A DNA stretch of 64,000 bases from positions 248,001 through 312,000 of the forward strand of contig NZ_QQNB01000002.1 in assembly GCF_003345355.1 (NCBI RefSeq), read 5' to 3'. Source of the DNA: Sphingomonas aracearum. Its GTDB lineage: Bacteria; Pseudomonadota; Alphaproteobacteria; Sphingomonadales; Sphingomonadaceae. Numbering within the stretch: the stretch's first letter is position 1; every line of letters starts with the position of its first letter. The translations under genes were made by a program, and so were the position numbers. The notes under the pieces were generated by a model. It was not told the DNA's origin. It saw nothing but the letters and a program-made list of their open reading frames with translations, and did not search any database. This document shows, piece by piece, positions 36,065 to 45,633 of the stretch.

Positions 36065-39000
36065 TCAGATCAGGAAATCGACGGTGGACACCGGAAGCAC
36101 GCCGGCAGTGTCGATGCTCGACGTGATCGTCCTGCCGTCGTCCAGCGTGATGGACGTGGTGATGGTGTTGCTTTGCCCCACAAGCGCGCGCAGGTGATCG
36201 ATGTCCGTGCCGAAGGTGAAGCCGGACGGGCCGGAGACGAGATCGTCCAAGTCGATGTCAGCCATCTGGACACCGTTCACGAACAGGTCGAAGTCGACGA
36301 CATGGTTCGGCGACAATGGTGAGCCGAGCAGCGCCGCACTCAGCTGGTCGGTGGACGTCACCCGCTCCGCTCCACCGGTGTTGTCGATCATGTCGAGATA
36401 CTGGAGCGGCACCGATGCGCCCACCCCGATCGCCGACATCAGCGCGTGATATTTGGTGTTCAGCAACTCGATCTCGTCGCCGAAGCTGTTGACCGGGTTC
36501 GGCTCGCCGTCCGACAGGAAGTAGACGATGTTCCCTTCCACGCCCGTCGGGTCGAGCACCTGCAACTTTTCGATGACGCCCTGCAACGCTTCCTCGTAAT
36601 TGGTGCCGCCGCCGGCATCCAGCGTCTTGAGGAACGGATCGATCCCGCCGCTGCCGAGCTGAAACGTCTGGGTCTGGATGTTGGGCGTTGGCTTGGAACT
36701 GACCCAGTCGGCCGGATTCGCCTTGGAATTGAACGGCACCACGGTGACGGTCACGTCGTCCGGCGAATAACCGAGCGCGTTGATCTTCCCGTTCAGCTTG
36801 AGCAGCCCGGCGATTTCGGCATCCAGGATGGTGTTGGGTCCGTCGCGACCATTGAGGTCGCCCACCGGCGTGCCCGCGAACTTCAGGCTGGTGCTGCCGG
36901 AGATATCGACAACGAAGAAGATGTTCTTCTTGTTGACCGAGGCCGCGCCGAGATCGATCGCCACATCGACATGGCCGTCCAGCGTACCCGTCTGCTTGGG
37001 TCCGGTGAGCGACAGCGAGACGTTCTGGTGATTGACGAGCGCCTTTTGCGTATCGGTCTGAAACGGCGAAACGAAGCGTCCGGCGCCTTCCACGAGGATC
37101 GTCGCATGCGCGGTGCTGTTGCCGCCGTGACCGTCCCACACCTGATAGTCAAAGCCGACTTCCGCGCTCTGCCCCACCGACAGCGTCTGGAACGCCGCGC
37201 CGGGATTGAAGACGAAGTATCCGGACGGATCGAGCACGATCTGCCCCTCGACCGGCTGGCTGACGATCGAAAGTGCGAGTGCATCGCCTGCATCCACGTC
37301 GCTGTCGTTCGCCAGCACGTCGAGCGTCGCAAGCCCTGTTTCCGAGACGGTGAAGTGATCGTCCCGGGCGACGGGCGCGTCGTTCACGCCGGTGATGGTG
37401 AACGCCACCTGCTCGCTCGTTCCATCCGCGGCGCGAACGGTGAAGCTTTCGCTGCGCACGACCCCCTCGCCGAGCGATTGCACCAGCGTGTTGTCGACGG
37501 CGTAGGTATAGGCGCCGTCGGCGGCCAGGGTCAGCGTGCCGAGATTGCCGGGCGCGCTGTCCACGCCCGCGAAATAGGCTTGCCCCTGATCGGCGTCGGC
37601 GATCGACAGGGTGCCAACCGCCGTCAGCTGACCCGCCGCGTTCACCGCCTCATCCTCGACAACGGCGGTAACCGCAGGCGTGCCGATCACGGCCGCATCG
37701 TTGCTGCCGACGAGGGTGATCGCGACATCGCGAGCGACCGCGCCGCCCTGCCCGTCCGAGATCGTGACGGCGAAATGCTCCACCTTGGTCTCGCCGGCGC
37801 CCAGAAAGGCGATCGCCGCGGGGTCGACATGGTAGGACCAGGTAACCGCGCCGCCCGTTCCGGTGCCCTTGCTGTCGGCCGTGACACTCGCCGTCAGGGT
37901 GCCCAGCGTGGAGCCGACCGGCGCCGCGCTCACCCGGTGCAGATCCGCAAGGTCAACATCGGCAAACGCGATCGTTCCCGTGACGTCCGGTGACGGCGAA
38001 CCGTCGGCGGCCGAGCCCGTGAAGGCGCCCGAGGTGATCGTCGGCGCATCATTAGTGCCGGTGATCGTGACGCTGACCGCCTGCTGCAGCGTGCCGCCTT
38101 TCCCGTCCGCGATCGTGACGGTGTAGGTCTCGATACGCGTCTCGCCGGCGGCGAGGAACTGTGCCTTGGCGTTGTCGATCGTGTAGCTCCAGCCGACGCT
38201 GCCGGCTGCGGCGTTTGCCGCTTCCGACACCCCCGTGAGCGCGAACGCGCCGAGCGCGCCCTGGCCGGTCGCGGCGGCGAAGCTGGCGGTGTGGCGATCG
38301 CTCAGATCGACGTCGCTGAAGGCGATCGTGCCCGTTGCGGTCGTCCTGGCGGCGTCCTCGATCACCGCGCCCTTCTGCGCGGCCGAGGTGATCGTCGGGG
38401 CATCGTTGGTGCCGGTGATCGTGAAGCTGATCGCCTTTTGCGTGCCGTCGAAAGCGGTCACGGTGAAGGTTTCGGTCTTGGCCTCGCCCGCGGCGAGGTA
38501 CTGCACGGCAGCGTTCTCGACCGCATAGGTGTAGCTGCCATTGGCCGCGAGCGTCAGCGTGCCGAGCGTACCGGACGCGGGCACCACCGCCGTTCGGAAG
38601 CTTGCCTCGCCCTTGTCGGCATCCGTGATCGACAGCGTTCCCTTGGCGACGAGCTTGCCGGAGGCGATGTCCTTGTCCTCGACAACCTGGCTGACCGTGG
38701 GCGCGCCGATCACCGCGGCGTCGTTCACGCCGGTGATGGTCAGCGTGGCCACCGCGGTGTCCCAGTCACCATCCGCATCGACCACCTTGTAGGTGAAGCT
38801 CACCTGCGCCGTCTGCCCGGCGGCGAGATAATCGAAGGCGTCGCCCGTCGCGTAGGTGAAGGTGCCGTCATTTCTCAGCTCCAGCGTTCCCGCCGCGGGT
38901 CCGGAGAGGAGCGACACCGACCGGATCAGGTCGGACGCCGTGTCGTTGGCGACCACCGAACCCGAGATGCGCCCATCCTGCTTCAGCGCGAACGAGTCAT

Positions 39001-39328
39001 TGCGTGCAGTCACGCAATTGTCCGCCAGCGAGATCTCGACGCCATCCACGAAGATGCGGCCGCGTTCGAAGTCGTTGATCGTCAGGTTGAACGCCCTGAA
39101 CGTGAAGTCGCAGTCGAAGAAGTTGGTGAGCAGGTAGAAACGCAGGCGAGCGATGTCGGCCTGCACGGCCGGCGACATCCATTGTTCACGCGTGAATTCA
39201 AGCTGCAGTGTGTCGCAGCCGCCCTTGCCATCGACGTCGATGTTTTTGCCGGCGTTGGCGGACATGTTGTAGGTGTACGTCTCGTCGCGATTGGAACCCA
39301 CGATCGTGGTCGTCTTAGCTACAGTCAT
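36065..39328 (-). CDS. Type I-secreted adhesin with VCBS repeats and a von Willebrand A domain
   Basis: 1087 residues, acidic, nearly free of Cys, no Sec signal. An N-terminal unique region (about 1-120) has few clear homologous motifs. About five VCBS-type repeats follow (residues 130-640; recurring GTLGTLTLAANGSYTYAV, FTITGTNDAPTIT). Then comes a cadherin-like segment ending VLANDSDVDAGD, and a vWA domain (about 800-1000) with the metal-site motif FFVVDISGSTS and GGGTNYEEAL. The C-terminus ends hydrophobically (STVDFLI), like a type I secretion signal; no classical RTX nonapeptides are seen. It is convergent with the TolC gene 148 bases away and probably anchors cells or EPS at the surface. 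ATG 39328 is chosen. Confidence 0.85.
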   Translation of the reverse strand: MTVAKTTTIVGSNRDETYTYNMSANAGKNIDVDGKGGCDTLQLEFTREQWMSPAVQADIARLRFYLLTNFFDCDFTFRAFNLTINDFERGRIFVDGVEISLADNCVTARNDSFALKQDGRISGSVVANDTASDLIRSVSLLSGPAAGTLELRNDGTFTYATGDAFDYLAAGQTAQVSFTYKVVDADGDWDTAVATLTITGVNDAAVIGAPTVSQVVEDKDIASGKLVAKGTLSITDADKGEASFRTAVVPASGTLGTLTLAANGSYTYAVENAAVQYLAAGEAKTETFTVTAFDGTQKAISFTITGTNDAPTITSAAQKGAVIEDAARTTATGTIAFSDVDLSDRHTASFAAATGQGALGAFALTGVSEAANAAAGSVGWSYTIDNAKAQFLAAGETRIETYTVTIADGKGGTLQQAVSVTITGTNDAPTITSGAFTGSAADGSPSPDVTGTIAFADVDLADLHRVSAAPVGSTLGTLTASVTADSKGTGTGGAVTWSYHVDPAAIAFLGAGETKVEHFAVTISDGQGGAVARDVAITLVGSNDAAVIGTPAVTAVVEDEAVNAAGQLTAVGTLSIADADQGQAYFAGVDSAPGNLGTLTLAADGAYTYAVDNTLVQSLGEGVVRSESFTVRAADGTSEQVAFTITGVNDAPVARDDHFTVSETGLATLDVLANDSDVDAGDALALSIVSQPVEGQIVLDPSGYFVFNPGAAFQTLSVGQSAEVGFDYQVWDGHGGNSTAHATILVEGAGRFVSPFQTDTQKALVNHQNVSLSLTGPKQTGTLDGHVDVAIDLGAASVNKKNIFFVVDISGSTSLKFAGTPVGDLNGRDGPNTILDAEIAGLLKLNGKINALGYSPDDVTVTVVPFNSKANPADWVSSKPTPNIQTQTFQLGSGGIDPFLKTLDAGGGTNYEEALQGVIEKLQVLDPTGVEGNIVYFLSDGEPNPVNSFGDEIELLNTKYHALMSAIGVGASVPLQYLDMIDNTGGAERVTSTDQLSAALLGSPLSPNHVVDFDLFVNGVQMADIDLDDLVSGPSGFTFGTDIDHLRALVGQSNTITTSITLDDGRTITSSIDTAGVLPVSTVDFLI

Positions 39329-39551
39329 GCCCCAGCCCCCTGGATCTACCTGGTCGCAGGCGCCCCGCACGCCAGCTAAGAAGCGCAAAGACCAGAGGAG
39401 AACTATCGAAGCAATCTTTTGTTAATAGGTCATAACGACCATTTACCAACATTCTGTCTCATAAAGAAGCAGGAAGAACAGATCGGCATTGCCGCCCCCA
39501 TATCCGCAGACGGCGCCTTGCGGTCGACCGATTTCGAGATTTGCCCGGCAT

Positions 39552-39594
39552 GAGAAAAGAAAACGCCGGCCCGACGTCGAGTCGGGCCGGCGTT
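39552..39594 (-). terminator. Rho-independent terminator of the M10 protease transcript
   Basis: Perfect 14-bp stem (39562-39575 with 39581-39594, 5-base loop). On the minus strand the stem is followed by a T-rich run TTTTCTTTTCT (39562-39552). It begins 26 bases after the protease stop codon. The rest of the 291-base gap 39329-39619 is AT-richer and presumably holds the adhesin promoter. Confidence 0.85.
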
Positions 39595-39619
39595 CCTCAA
39601 CGCACCAGTTCGTCTGCGA

Positions 39620-42145
39620 TCAGAGCATCGGAAGGCCGGTATGGATGAACCCGAGGTCCAGGACCTGGGCGCGGCCATTGTCGTCGATCATGACAAAGCT
39701 GGTCCCGTCCTGGTTGCCGAAACGCTCGGTCACGGCGCCGTATTGGGCATGGCTGCGCAGGAACGATGCCAGGTTGTTGACGTCCGCCTGCGAGTCCAGG
39801 ACGAAGTCGCCCGAGCTGCTGGCATAGCTGCTCCCTGCTGCCGTGCCGGCCGCCGCGAACAGCTTGGTGAAGCCGGTGATGCGGACGAAGTCGCCCTCAC
39901 CGAAGTTCAGGTCGCCGATTTTCGCCCACTGGTCCACGGCACCATAGCCACCGCGATTGTAGCCGCGCAGCGCGGCATTACCGCCCGTCGCCGTGGCCGG
40001 ATCGATGGCGTCGGCCTGGCGGAACACGAACTCGTCGCGTCCGGTGCCGCCGGTGAGGCCGTCATAGCCGCCACCGCCGCGCAGCACGTCGTTGCCCGCG
40101 CCGCCGACCAGCGTGTCGCTGCCATCGCCGCCGAGCAGCGTGTCGTTGCCATCTTCGCCATAGAGCGTGTCGTCGCCCGCATCGCCCGACAGCACATCGT
40201 TGCCGATGCCGCCGCGCAGCGTATCGGTACCGCGCCCGCCGTACAGCGAGTCGTTGCCCGCGCCGCCGATCAGCCGGTCATCACCCGCCAGACCATAGAG
40301 CAGATCGTCGCCGGCGCCGCCGAACAGCGTATCGTTGAACGCGCTGCCTTCCAGACCCTCGATCGAGATGTAGACGTCGCCAGCCGCCAGACCGACCGTG
40401 CCGGTGTTGGAAGCGAGCGACGCGGTCACCGCGCCGGTTGCGTTGCGGTAGCTCACCGTGTCGGTGCCCGCGCCGCCATCCAGCGTGTCGCCGCCGCCGG
40501 TGCCCAGCAGCGTGTCGTTGCCGGCCAGACCGGTGAGCACGTTCTTGCCCGTCGTGCCGGAAAGCGTGTCGCCAAAGGCGCTGCCCTGCAGGTTCTCGAT
40601 CGTGCTGTAGGTGTCGCCGGCTGCCGCGCCGCCGGTGCCGCCCGTCGTCAGCGAGGCAACCACGCCCGCCGTGGCGCTGCGATAGCTCACCGTGTCGAGG
40701 CCGCCATTGCCGACCAGGCGATTGGCGACGCCGTTGGCGATGAGCAGGTCGTCGCCCGAGCCGCCGATCGCATTCTCGATGATCGCGCCATAAGCGATCG
40801 AGAGATTGTCGGTCATCAGGCCGTTGCGATAGGTGTCGCCGGTGATCTCGAGATACAGATCATAGGTCGCCTGGGTGCGCGGGGCGAGACCGGCGGCGGC
40901 GCGACGCGCGTTGATCTCGTCCAGCGTCGGGACCGTGGTGGAATAATAACCGCCCACGCTGCTGAACTGGCCCTCGTTCAGGTCGATGATCGAGGGAGTG
41001 GAATAGCCCGACACGTCGATCGTGTCATTGCCACCGGCATCCCAGATCGTCGCGACGGGCATCGGCGTCAGATTGAAATCGAACGATTCGTCGCCGGCAT
41101 TGCTGTTGAAGCCATACACGGTGTCGCCGGTGCGGGTGGTCGTGTCCGCGCCATAGATGCGCTGAATGGCGGCGATGTCGTGCACCAGCGGCGTGGAGGG
41201 ATAGCGGTAGGTCAGCAGCTCCCAATCGACATGGTTGGCGCCGGTCTCTTCCGAGTCCCAGTAGGACATGATCGAATACTGGTTCGAGTCCTGATAATAT
41301 TCCGCACCGTTCTCGTACGTGGCGGAGAAGTCCGGACCGAAATTGTACGAACCCGGATGCTCCAGGCCCAGCGTGTGGCCAAGCTCGTGGATCAGCGTGG
41401 TGAGGCCGTACTGCCCTTCGTCGAACAGCGCGTTGGAAGAGTTGATGCTGGGCGTGGCGATGAACACGTCGCCCGAAATCTCCTCATAGGTCACGAGCGT
41501 GCCGTCGTCCTGCACGATGTTGGTGCGGCCGTAGTCATAGGGGAGGTAGGCGGATGCCTGCGCCGGGCCCGTGGTGGTGTTCATGAAGTTGATGTCGGCG
41601 TCCCCGAACGCCTTCTCCACGAACGTTACCTTGATCAGGCTGTCCCAGATGCCGATCGCCTGACGTGCGGCCACGCGCTGATCGGCGCTGAGCGCGGAAA
41701 AGCCGTTCGCCACGGCAAGGCCGATATATTGCTGGTTCGTGCCGTCGGCGAGCTGCGTGTAGACATACGGGTCCGGCAGCGTTGCCTTGGTTTCGTAGAA
41801 GCCAAAGGCGAGCGTGGTCAGCGGCGTACCCGCGACATGACCCTTCGAGTTCGCCAGCGTATAGTAATCGTTGTTGGCGGTGCCTTGCGCCCCGTCCCAG
41901 TTCGCGCCGGAGCGGTAGGTGACGCCGCCCTCGGTGATCAGGCCGTCGCCGCGGTTGAGGTAATAGGCGGCCTGGTCGATCGTGAAAACCGGCTTGCCGC
42001 GGATGGTGCCGCCCTGTCCGTCGACGGATGCGTCCAGCGGCTCGAGAGGCGCGGTGTGCGTCGGAGCCGCGACGTCTTCGGCATAGACCCGGCCGACCGA
42101 CCAGTCGTCATGATAGCCGTCTTCGATGTTACGTGTGTACGCCAT
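39620..42145 (-). CDS. Serralysin-like M10 metalloprotease with RTX repeats
   Basis: 841 residues, no Sec signal. The zinc site [13 protein letters not shown] is at residues 253-265 and the Met-turn SIMSYWD at 291-297, which together define metzincin family M10. The calcium-binding RTX nonapeptide array (GGxGxDxLx) runs from about residue 455 to 690, with many copies such as GGAGNDSLY and GEDGNDTLL. The C-terminal M10_C-like domain ends in GLPML, a type I signal. It is exported by the neighbouring type I system and activated by calcium outside. Serralysins usually have about 480 residues; this one has additional RTX and C-terminal sequence. A strong AGGGGAG site precedes the ATG. Confidence 0.93.
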   Translation of the reverse strand: MAYTRNIEDGYHDDWSVGRVYAEDVAAPTHTAPLEPLDASVDGQGGTIRGKPVFTIDQAAYYLNRGDGLITEGGVTYRSGANWDGAQGTANNDYYTLANSKGHVAGTPLTTLAFGFYETKATLPDPYVYTQLADGTNQQYIGLAVANGFSALSADQRVAARQAIGIWDSLIKVTFVEKAFGDADINFMNTTTGPAQASAYLPYDYGRTNIVQDDGTLVTYEEISGDVFIATPSINSSNALFDEGQYGLTTLIHELGHTLGLEHPGSYNFGPDFSATYENGAEYYQDSNQYSIMSYWDSEETGANHVDWELLTYRYPSTPLVHDIAAIQRIYGADTTTRTGDTVYGFNSNAGDESFDFNLTPMPVATIWDAGGNDTIDVSGYSTPSIIDLNEGQFSSVGGYYSTTVPTLDEINARRAAAGLAPRTQATYDLYLEITGDTYRNGLMTDNLSIAYGAIIENAIGGSGDDLLIANGVANRLVGNGGLDTVSYRSATAGVVASLTTGGTGGAAAGDTYSTIENLQGSAFGDTLSGTTGKNVLTGLAGNDTLLGTGGGDTLDGGAGTDTVSYRNATGAVTASLASNTGTVGLAAGDVYISIEGLEGSAFNDTLFGGAGDDLLYGLAGDDRLIGGAGNDSLYGGRGTDTLRGGIGNDVLSGDAGDDTLYGEDGNDTLLGGDGSDTLVGGAGNDVLRGGGGYDGLTGGTGRDEFVFRQADAIDPATATGGNAALRGYNRGGYGAVDQWAKIGDLNFGEGDFVRITGFTKLFAAAGTAAGSSYASSSGDFVLDSQADVNNLASFLRSHAQYGAVTERFGNQDGTSFVMIDDNGRAQVLDLGFIHTGLPML

Positions 42146-42148
42146 TGC

Positions 42149-42727
42149 TTACTCCCCTGTAAGTCCTGCTGCCCTGCCCTCGCCACGGCGGCGCCAGGGC
42201 AGAACCTCGTCCAGCACCGCGTTGATCGCGCGCGCTCGGTCGGCGCGGCCGCCCGGGGTCTCCGCAAAGCGGACCACCAGCGGCGCAGCGCCAAAATATT
42301 GTGGGGCCGGCTCACGCCCGCCGCTAAACAGCGGACGTGCGGTCACGGCGAACAGCCTGCCGACACCGGAGGGATCGGAAACAACGGAAGCTTGAACGAT
42401 CACCACCAGCGTTGCGCCGTCGCGCAGGCTAGGATCGCCGACCTCGACCCCATCAACCGGCACCGGGGCGTTCACGCGAGCGAGATCGACGATCTCCGCG
42501 CCCAGCGCCTGCGAGGCTTCCCCGCCGGCAATTTCACCCCGCGGGCCATATTGCGCGAGCACCACGGCCCGCTTCACGCCACGATAGCGGATGTCACGCG
42601 CGCCCGCGCCGGCCTGCGACTTCACCGGAGCCGACTGCTCCGCTGCCCGGTGCCCCAAACCGTCACCAACCGTAAGGGAAAGCACCGCAACGAACGCAAC
42701 CGACGCCACCCCTGTCCATGCGACCAC
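42149..42727 (-). CDS. Membrane-anchored protein coupled to the M10 protease, function unknown
   Basis: 192 residues from the GTG at 42727, chosen because of a GGAGG site at the right distance; the open frame extends further upstream, but those residues are Cys- and Arg-rich and unlikely. A hydrophobic N-terminal segment (VASVAFVAVLSLTVG, about residues 7-21) suggests an anchor or uncleaved signal, with the rest periplasmic. No family is recognised. Its stop lies three bases before the protease ATG, so it is translated with the protease and may be a dedicated inhibitor, chaperone or regulator. It is divergent from the oxygenase gene, with a 170-base promoter region between them. Confidence 0.65.
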   Translation of the reverse strand: MVAWTGVASVAFVAVLSLTVGDGLGHRAAEQSAPVKSQAGAGARDIRYRGVKRAVVLAQYGPRGEIAGGEASQALGAEIVDLARVNAPVPVDGVEVGDPSLRDGATLVVIVQASVVSDPSGVGRLFAVTARPLFSGGREPAPQYFGAAPLVVRFAETPGGRADRARAINAVLDEVLPWRRRGEGRAAGLTGE

Positions 42728-42897
42728 ATTCGACCTCCCCGACCCGCATGGTCCGGAGCCTCCCAATGGCGCCCCGCGACCCACGGTCACACATACCGAA
42801 CACCGTCGAACTTTTCGCCCGCACCGAAGTGTTGATATGTTGTTAATGTCTACGAACTTTGTCAGTGCTGTCAAACAGAGATCGAAAAAGGAACGCA

Positions 42898-43605
42898 TTG
42901 TTGGATCTGCGAAGGGCCGAGAACTTGGACGTCACCGCTCTGTCGGCCGCGTTCGACACGCATGGGCGCATTCAGATAAGCGGCTTTCTGACGGACGACA
43001 CCGCACGCGCGCTCGGCCGCGACCTTTCGCTCAGCGGCGACTGGAAGCTTACGTTCAACCGCGGAACAACGGTCCTCGATTACGACCAGGCGGCCTACGC
43101 CCAACTGGACGAGGACGCGCGGCGCGCGATCGCCCATGACATCGTGGACGGCGGAAGGCGCGGCTTTCAGTTCTGCTACGACACCATCCGCGAAACGGAG
43201 GCGATAGCGCCGGACGCTCCCTTGCGCCGGTTCAACCGGTTCATGAACAGTCCGGACATGCTGGCGCTTGTCCGTCAGGTAACCGGCTTTGACACGATCG
43301 AGCGGCTCGACGGACATGCCAGCCGCTATGGGCCCGGGCAGTTCCTGACGACACACGACGATCATATCGCCGGCAAGGGTCGCCGCGCAGCCTATGTGAT
43401 GAACCTCAGCGGACAATGGCATCCCGATTGGGGCGGGCTGCTGCAGTTCTTCGATGCGCGCGGCAACGTGGTTCGCGCCTTCACTCCCGCCTTCAACACG
43501 CTGGCGGTCTTTGCCGTGCCCCAGGCACATTCGGTGAGCTGGGTAACCCCGCTTGCGGCGAACCCGCGCCTGGCGATCACCGGGTGGATGCTGGAAGAAC
43601 GATAA
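42898..43605 (+). CDS. 2-oxoglutarate/Fe(II)-dependent oxygenase, prolyl hydroxylase-like
   Basis: About 235 residues from TTG 42898, which has an AGGA site at good spacing; TTG 42901 and upstream TTG 42859 are alternatives. The iron-binding HxD...H facial triad is visible as THDDH (about residues 150-154) and AHSV (about 210). An Arg ten residues after the last His (NPRLAITGW) would bind 2-oxoglutarate. The core HPDWGGLLQFF is typical of prolyl-4-hydroxylase-like bacterial proteins (SM-20/EGL-9/Tpa1 type). It is cytosolic and probably hydroxylates a protein. Its position, divergent from the protease operon, raises the possibility that it modifies a secreted substrate before export. Confidence 0.82.
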   Translation: MLDLRRAENLDVTALSAAFDTHGRIQISGFLTDDTARALGRDLSLSGDWKLTFNRGTTVLDYDQAAYAQLDEDARRAIAHDIVDGGRRGFQFCYDTIRETEAIAPDAPLRRFNRFMNSPDMLALVRQVTGFDTIERLDGHASRYGPGQFLTTHDDHIAGKGRRAAYVMNLSGQWHPDWGGLLQFFDARGNVVRAFTPAFNTLAVFAVPQAHSVSWVTPLAANPRLAITGWMLEER

Positions 43606-44164
43606 ACCCGAGCAGCACGGCGCGATCACAGCCGCTGCCCTTGCCGCATGCAAGACCCGTCCGCGACGGGTTACTTCTTTTGAGTGTAGCGACCTGCCCT
43701 GCCTCACTCGAGGAAGGGTGGAATGTCGCTTTTGTACAGAATCACTTGCGACTCGACCGCTCTAAACTTGACGAAAAGGTGCCGACTCGCCGCATCTCCA
43801 AGCATTGGGGCCACTAACTGCCCCTGTTTGGGACACAATAGCGAAATGGACTCCGTTCGCTCCCGCGCGCGATTTCGGCTCCTTTTCTGCCGAAAACACT
43901 GAGATTCAGCGGTATTGATCCGTCACCCTTCCTGCGAGTTGGTTAATATTGGATTAAAAGTTACTTGGCGATTTACGAAGATGTGCGTAAGGCCATTCCC
44001 AGCGGAGAGCGCGGTTCACGACGACGATGAGGATGGGAGCGATCCCGGGCCATCGCGAGCCAAGCTCTGGCACCTACGCGCACATCAGGGGCGAAACAGG
44101 TGGAATAGAGCCGGGTGTGCCGCGTGCATCTGGTTAACGTTCTTTGCTCTTAGGGAGAAAAACC
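43606..44164. other. Intergenic region without a supported gene
   Basis: About 560 bases. A short hairpin (GGGGC/GCCCC, 43807-43824) may end the oxygenase transcript. From about 43915 to 43985 the sequence turns AT-rich (GGTTAATATTGGATTAAAAG) and is the most likely promoter region of the small RTX-like gene. The open frames here are short and look like chance frames. Confidence 0.4.
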
Positions 44165-44719
44165 ATGCCTTTCACGATCACCGATCCGAATACGCTTTCG
44201 GCTGAGCCGCGCCCGGGCGCAGACGTCACGCCGACCAGCACGGCGAACGGCACCTCCTATGTCTTGCCGACCGAGACGCGGGCTGGCTATGTGACCGGCT
44301 CGACCGGCGCCGACCGCGCGACCCTCTACGATCTCGAGCGCGACAAGGATCAGGTCATCAACCTGGGCGCTGGCGACGATCTGTTTGTCTTCGGCACCAA
44401 CACCACGCTCAAGGATCTGAACGGGATCGTGAAGATGGGCGATGGTCCCAACGACTTCGATCAGGTGTTCCTCACCCACGCGATCACCGATTATGTGTTC
44501 TCGCTCCGCTCGGATGGCGGCATCAAGATCCAGTATCTGGGCGAGACGGACGCGAACGGGATGGCTCACGGAGACGCCGTCACGTTCTACGGTGCGGAGC
44601 AATTCACGTTCCGTAACATCACGACGGACGCTGCTGGCCAGTCCGTCAATTACGAGAACACTGTGATCAGCGCCGCCGATCTCTACTCCCGGATCGAAGA
44701 GACGGGCGTCTTGATTTAA
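44165..44719 (+). CDS. Small RTX-like secreted protein
   Basis: 184 residues, acidic, no Cys, no Sec signal. Degenerate calcium-loop motifs appear as INLGAGDDLFVFG (about residue 60) and MGDGPNDFDQVFL (about 88), matching the GGxGxDxUx pattern used by type I substrates. It ends hydrophobically (RIEETGVLI), like the other two proposed substrates. The ATG at 44165 has a GGGAG site. It is monocistronic, with a strong terminator downstream. It probably leaves the cell through the adjacent type I system; the function is unknown and could be structural, for example a surface or biofilm matrix protein. Confidence 0.75.
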   Translation: MPFTITDPNTLSAEPRPGADVTPTSTANGTSYVLPTETRAGYVTGSTGADRATLYDLERDKDQVINLGAGDDLFVFGTNTTLKDLNGIVKMGDGPNDFDQVFLTHAITDYVFSLRSDGGIKIQYLGETDANGMAHGDAVTFYGAEQFTFRNITTDAAGQSVNYENTVISAADLYSRIEETGVLI

Positions 44720-44720
44720 C

Positions 44721-44750
44721 CGAACTTGCAACCACGAACTTGCAAGTTCG
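44721..44750. repeat. Direct plus inverted repeat CGAACTTGCA after the RTX-like gene
   Basis: CGAACTTGCA occurs at 44721-44730 and again at 44735-44744, where it is part of the perfect 16-base palindrome CGAACTTGCAAGTTCG (44735-44750). The first copy can also pair with 44741-44750 to form a 10-bp stem, so two alternative hairpins exist. Confidence 0.7.
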
Positions 44751-44756
44751 CGGTAG

Positions 44757-44785
44757 AATAGGCCGGGGTCATACCCGGCCTATTT
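44757..44785 (+). terminator. Terminator downstream of the small RTX-like gene
   Basis: 11-bp stem AATAGGCCGGG (44757-44767) with CCCGGCCTATT (44774-44784), 6-base loop, followed by a short TTTGATT. The A-run before the stem and T-run after it make it usable on both strands. Confidence 0.8.
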
Positions 44786-45484
44786 GATTACCTATAAGTT
44801 GCCGCTTTTATGCACCCAAGCATCGCGCCTCCGCGACGCCTCAGATCAGGTGCTTTCCCGCGGGGCGGTGATCGCCAGACGAACGCCCCCGGAGTCCCGC
44901 AACTCGCCAGGTCACCCGATATAGGCGAGCGCAGTCGCGGAGACGTGCCGTGCCTCACTCGTGCGTACGCCACCCGCGCCTGTAGCATGGCTGGTTCAAG
45001 GCTTGGCAGCGGGGGGAGCCGCCCTAACCGGCCTTCTCCATCTCCTCGCCACAGATCGCCTCAATCATGCCGATCGCCGGGGGAAATGGCTCTCTCTCTC
45101 TCTTTCAGCCACATCACCGCTCGCCGTACGAGCCTTGGTGCGCCTTTGCATGTAACGCCTCGTCGATCGCGGGATGCAATGAGCCCCGGTGGCGCCTCCC
45201 GCTCGTCTGGATGGCGATACGCACGCCTTTCGACGCGGATCACCGGTTTGGGGACTCGCACGCCCCATCTCGTCGACGCTGATCCTCCGATTGCGGATCA
45301 GCGAAAACATTCCTCAATCGCACGGCTGAGCCATCGCGGAAGCTTGAGCGGCCTTGCGCGCCAAAGAGGAACAAGTGCGTCAGGCCTTGCTCGACGGGCT
45401 CACCGCCTTGCACCCGCGGCGCGTTGATCCGGCTACGTGCCGGAACCACGCCGTCCGAAGCGCCATCCTGCCTGTCCTCCATCG
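44786..45484. other. Gap with no gene I can support
   Basis: About 700 bases between the RTX-like gene terminator and the flippase region. Several open frames exist on both strands, but their products are Arg/Pro/Ser-rich and resemble translated GC-rich noncoding DNA. A short CT dinucleotide run lies near 45088-45102. The stretch may be decayed sequence, but no remnant could be identified. Confidence 0.4.
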
Positions 45485-45633
45485 ATGGCGCTGTTCGGGC
45501 GGAACAGATCGGCCTATGAGAACTCGTCCATTCTTCCGAACCGGGGAGCACCATCTTCCGCCCTTTCGCTGGTCGTGCCCGGCCCCTGCCTTCTGTCAGC
45601 GCCGGACTGCGCCTGCTTGGCCTCGCCGGCCGC

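Noticed and set aside
40080..40340. Tandem DNA repeats suggesting a CRISPR-like or satellite array
   Set aside because: The period and sequence are explained by RTX nonapeptide codons in the protease; no spacer structure.
39641..42835. Open frame of 1064 codons antisense to the M10 protease
   Set aside because: Arises from the regular codon pattern of the RTX repeats; composition is Arg/Ala/Val-rich and there is no start context.
45088..45102. CT dinucleotide run as a possible phase-variation tract
   Set aside because: Short and not inside or just upstream of a supported gene.
44961..45155. 64-codon open frame with a hydrophobic stretch
   Set aside because: Possible small membrane protein, but no ribosome site and no coding-like codon pattern after the first half; not supportable.
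44810..45427. 205-codon open frame in the gap after the RTX-like gene
   Set aside because: Ser/Arg/Pro-rich, no ribosome site, no recognisable domain; resembles translated noncoding DNA.
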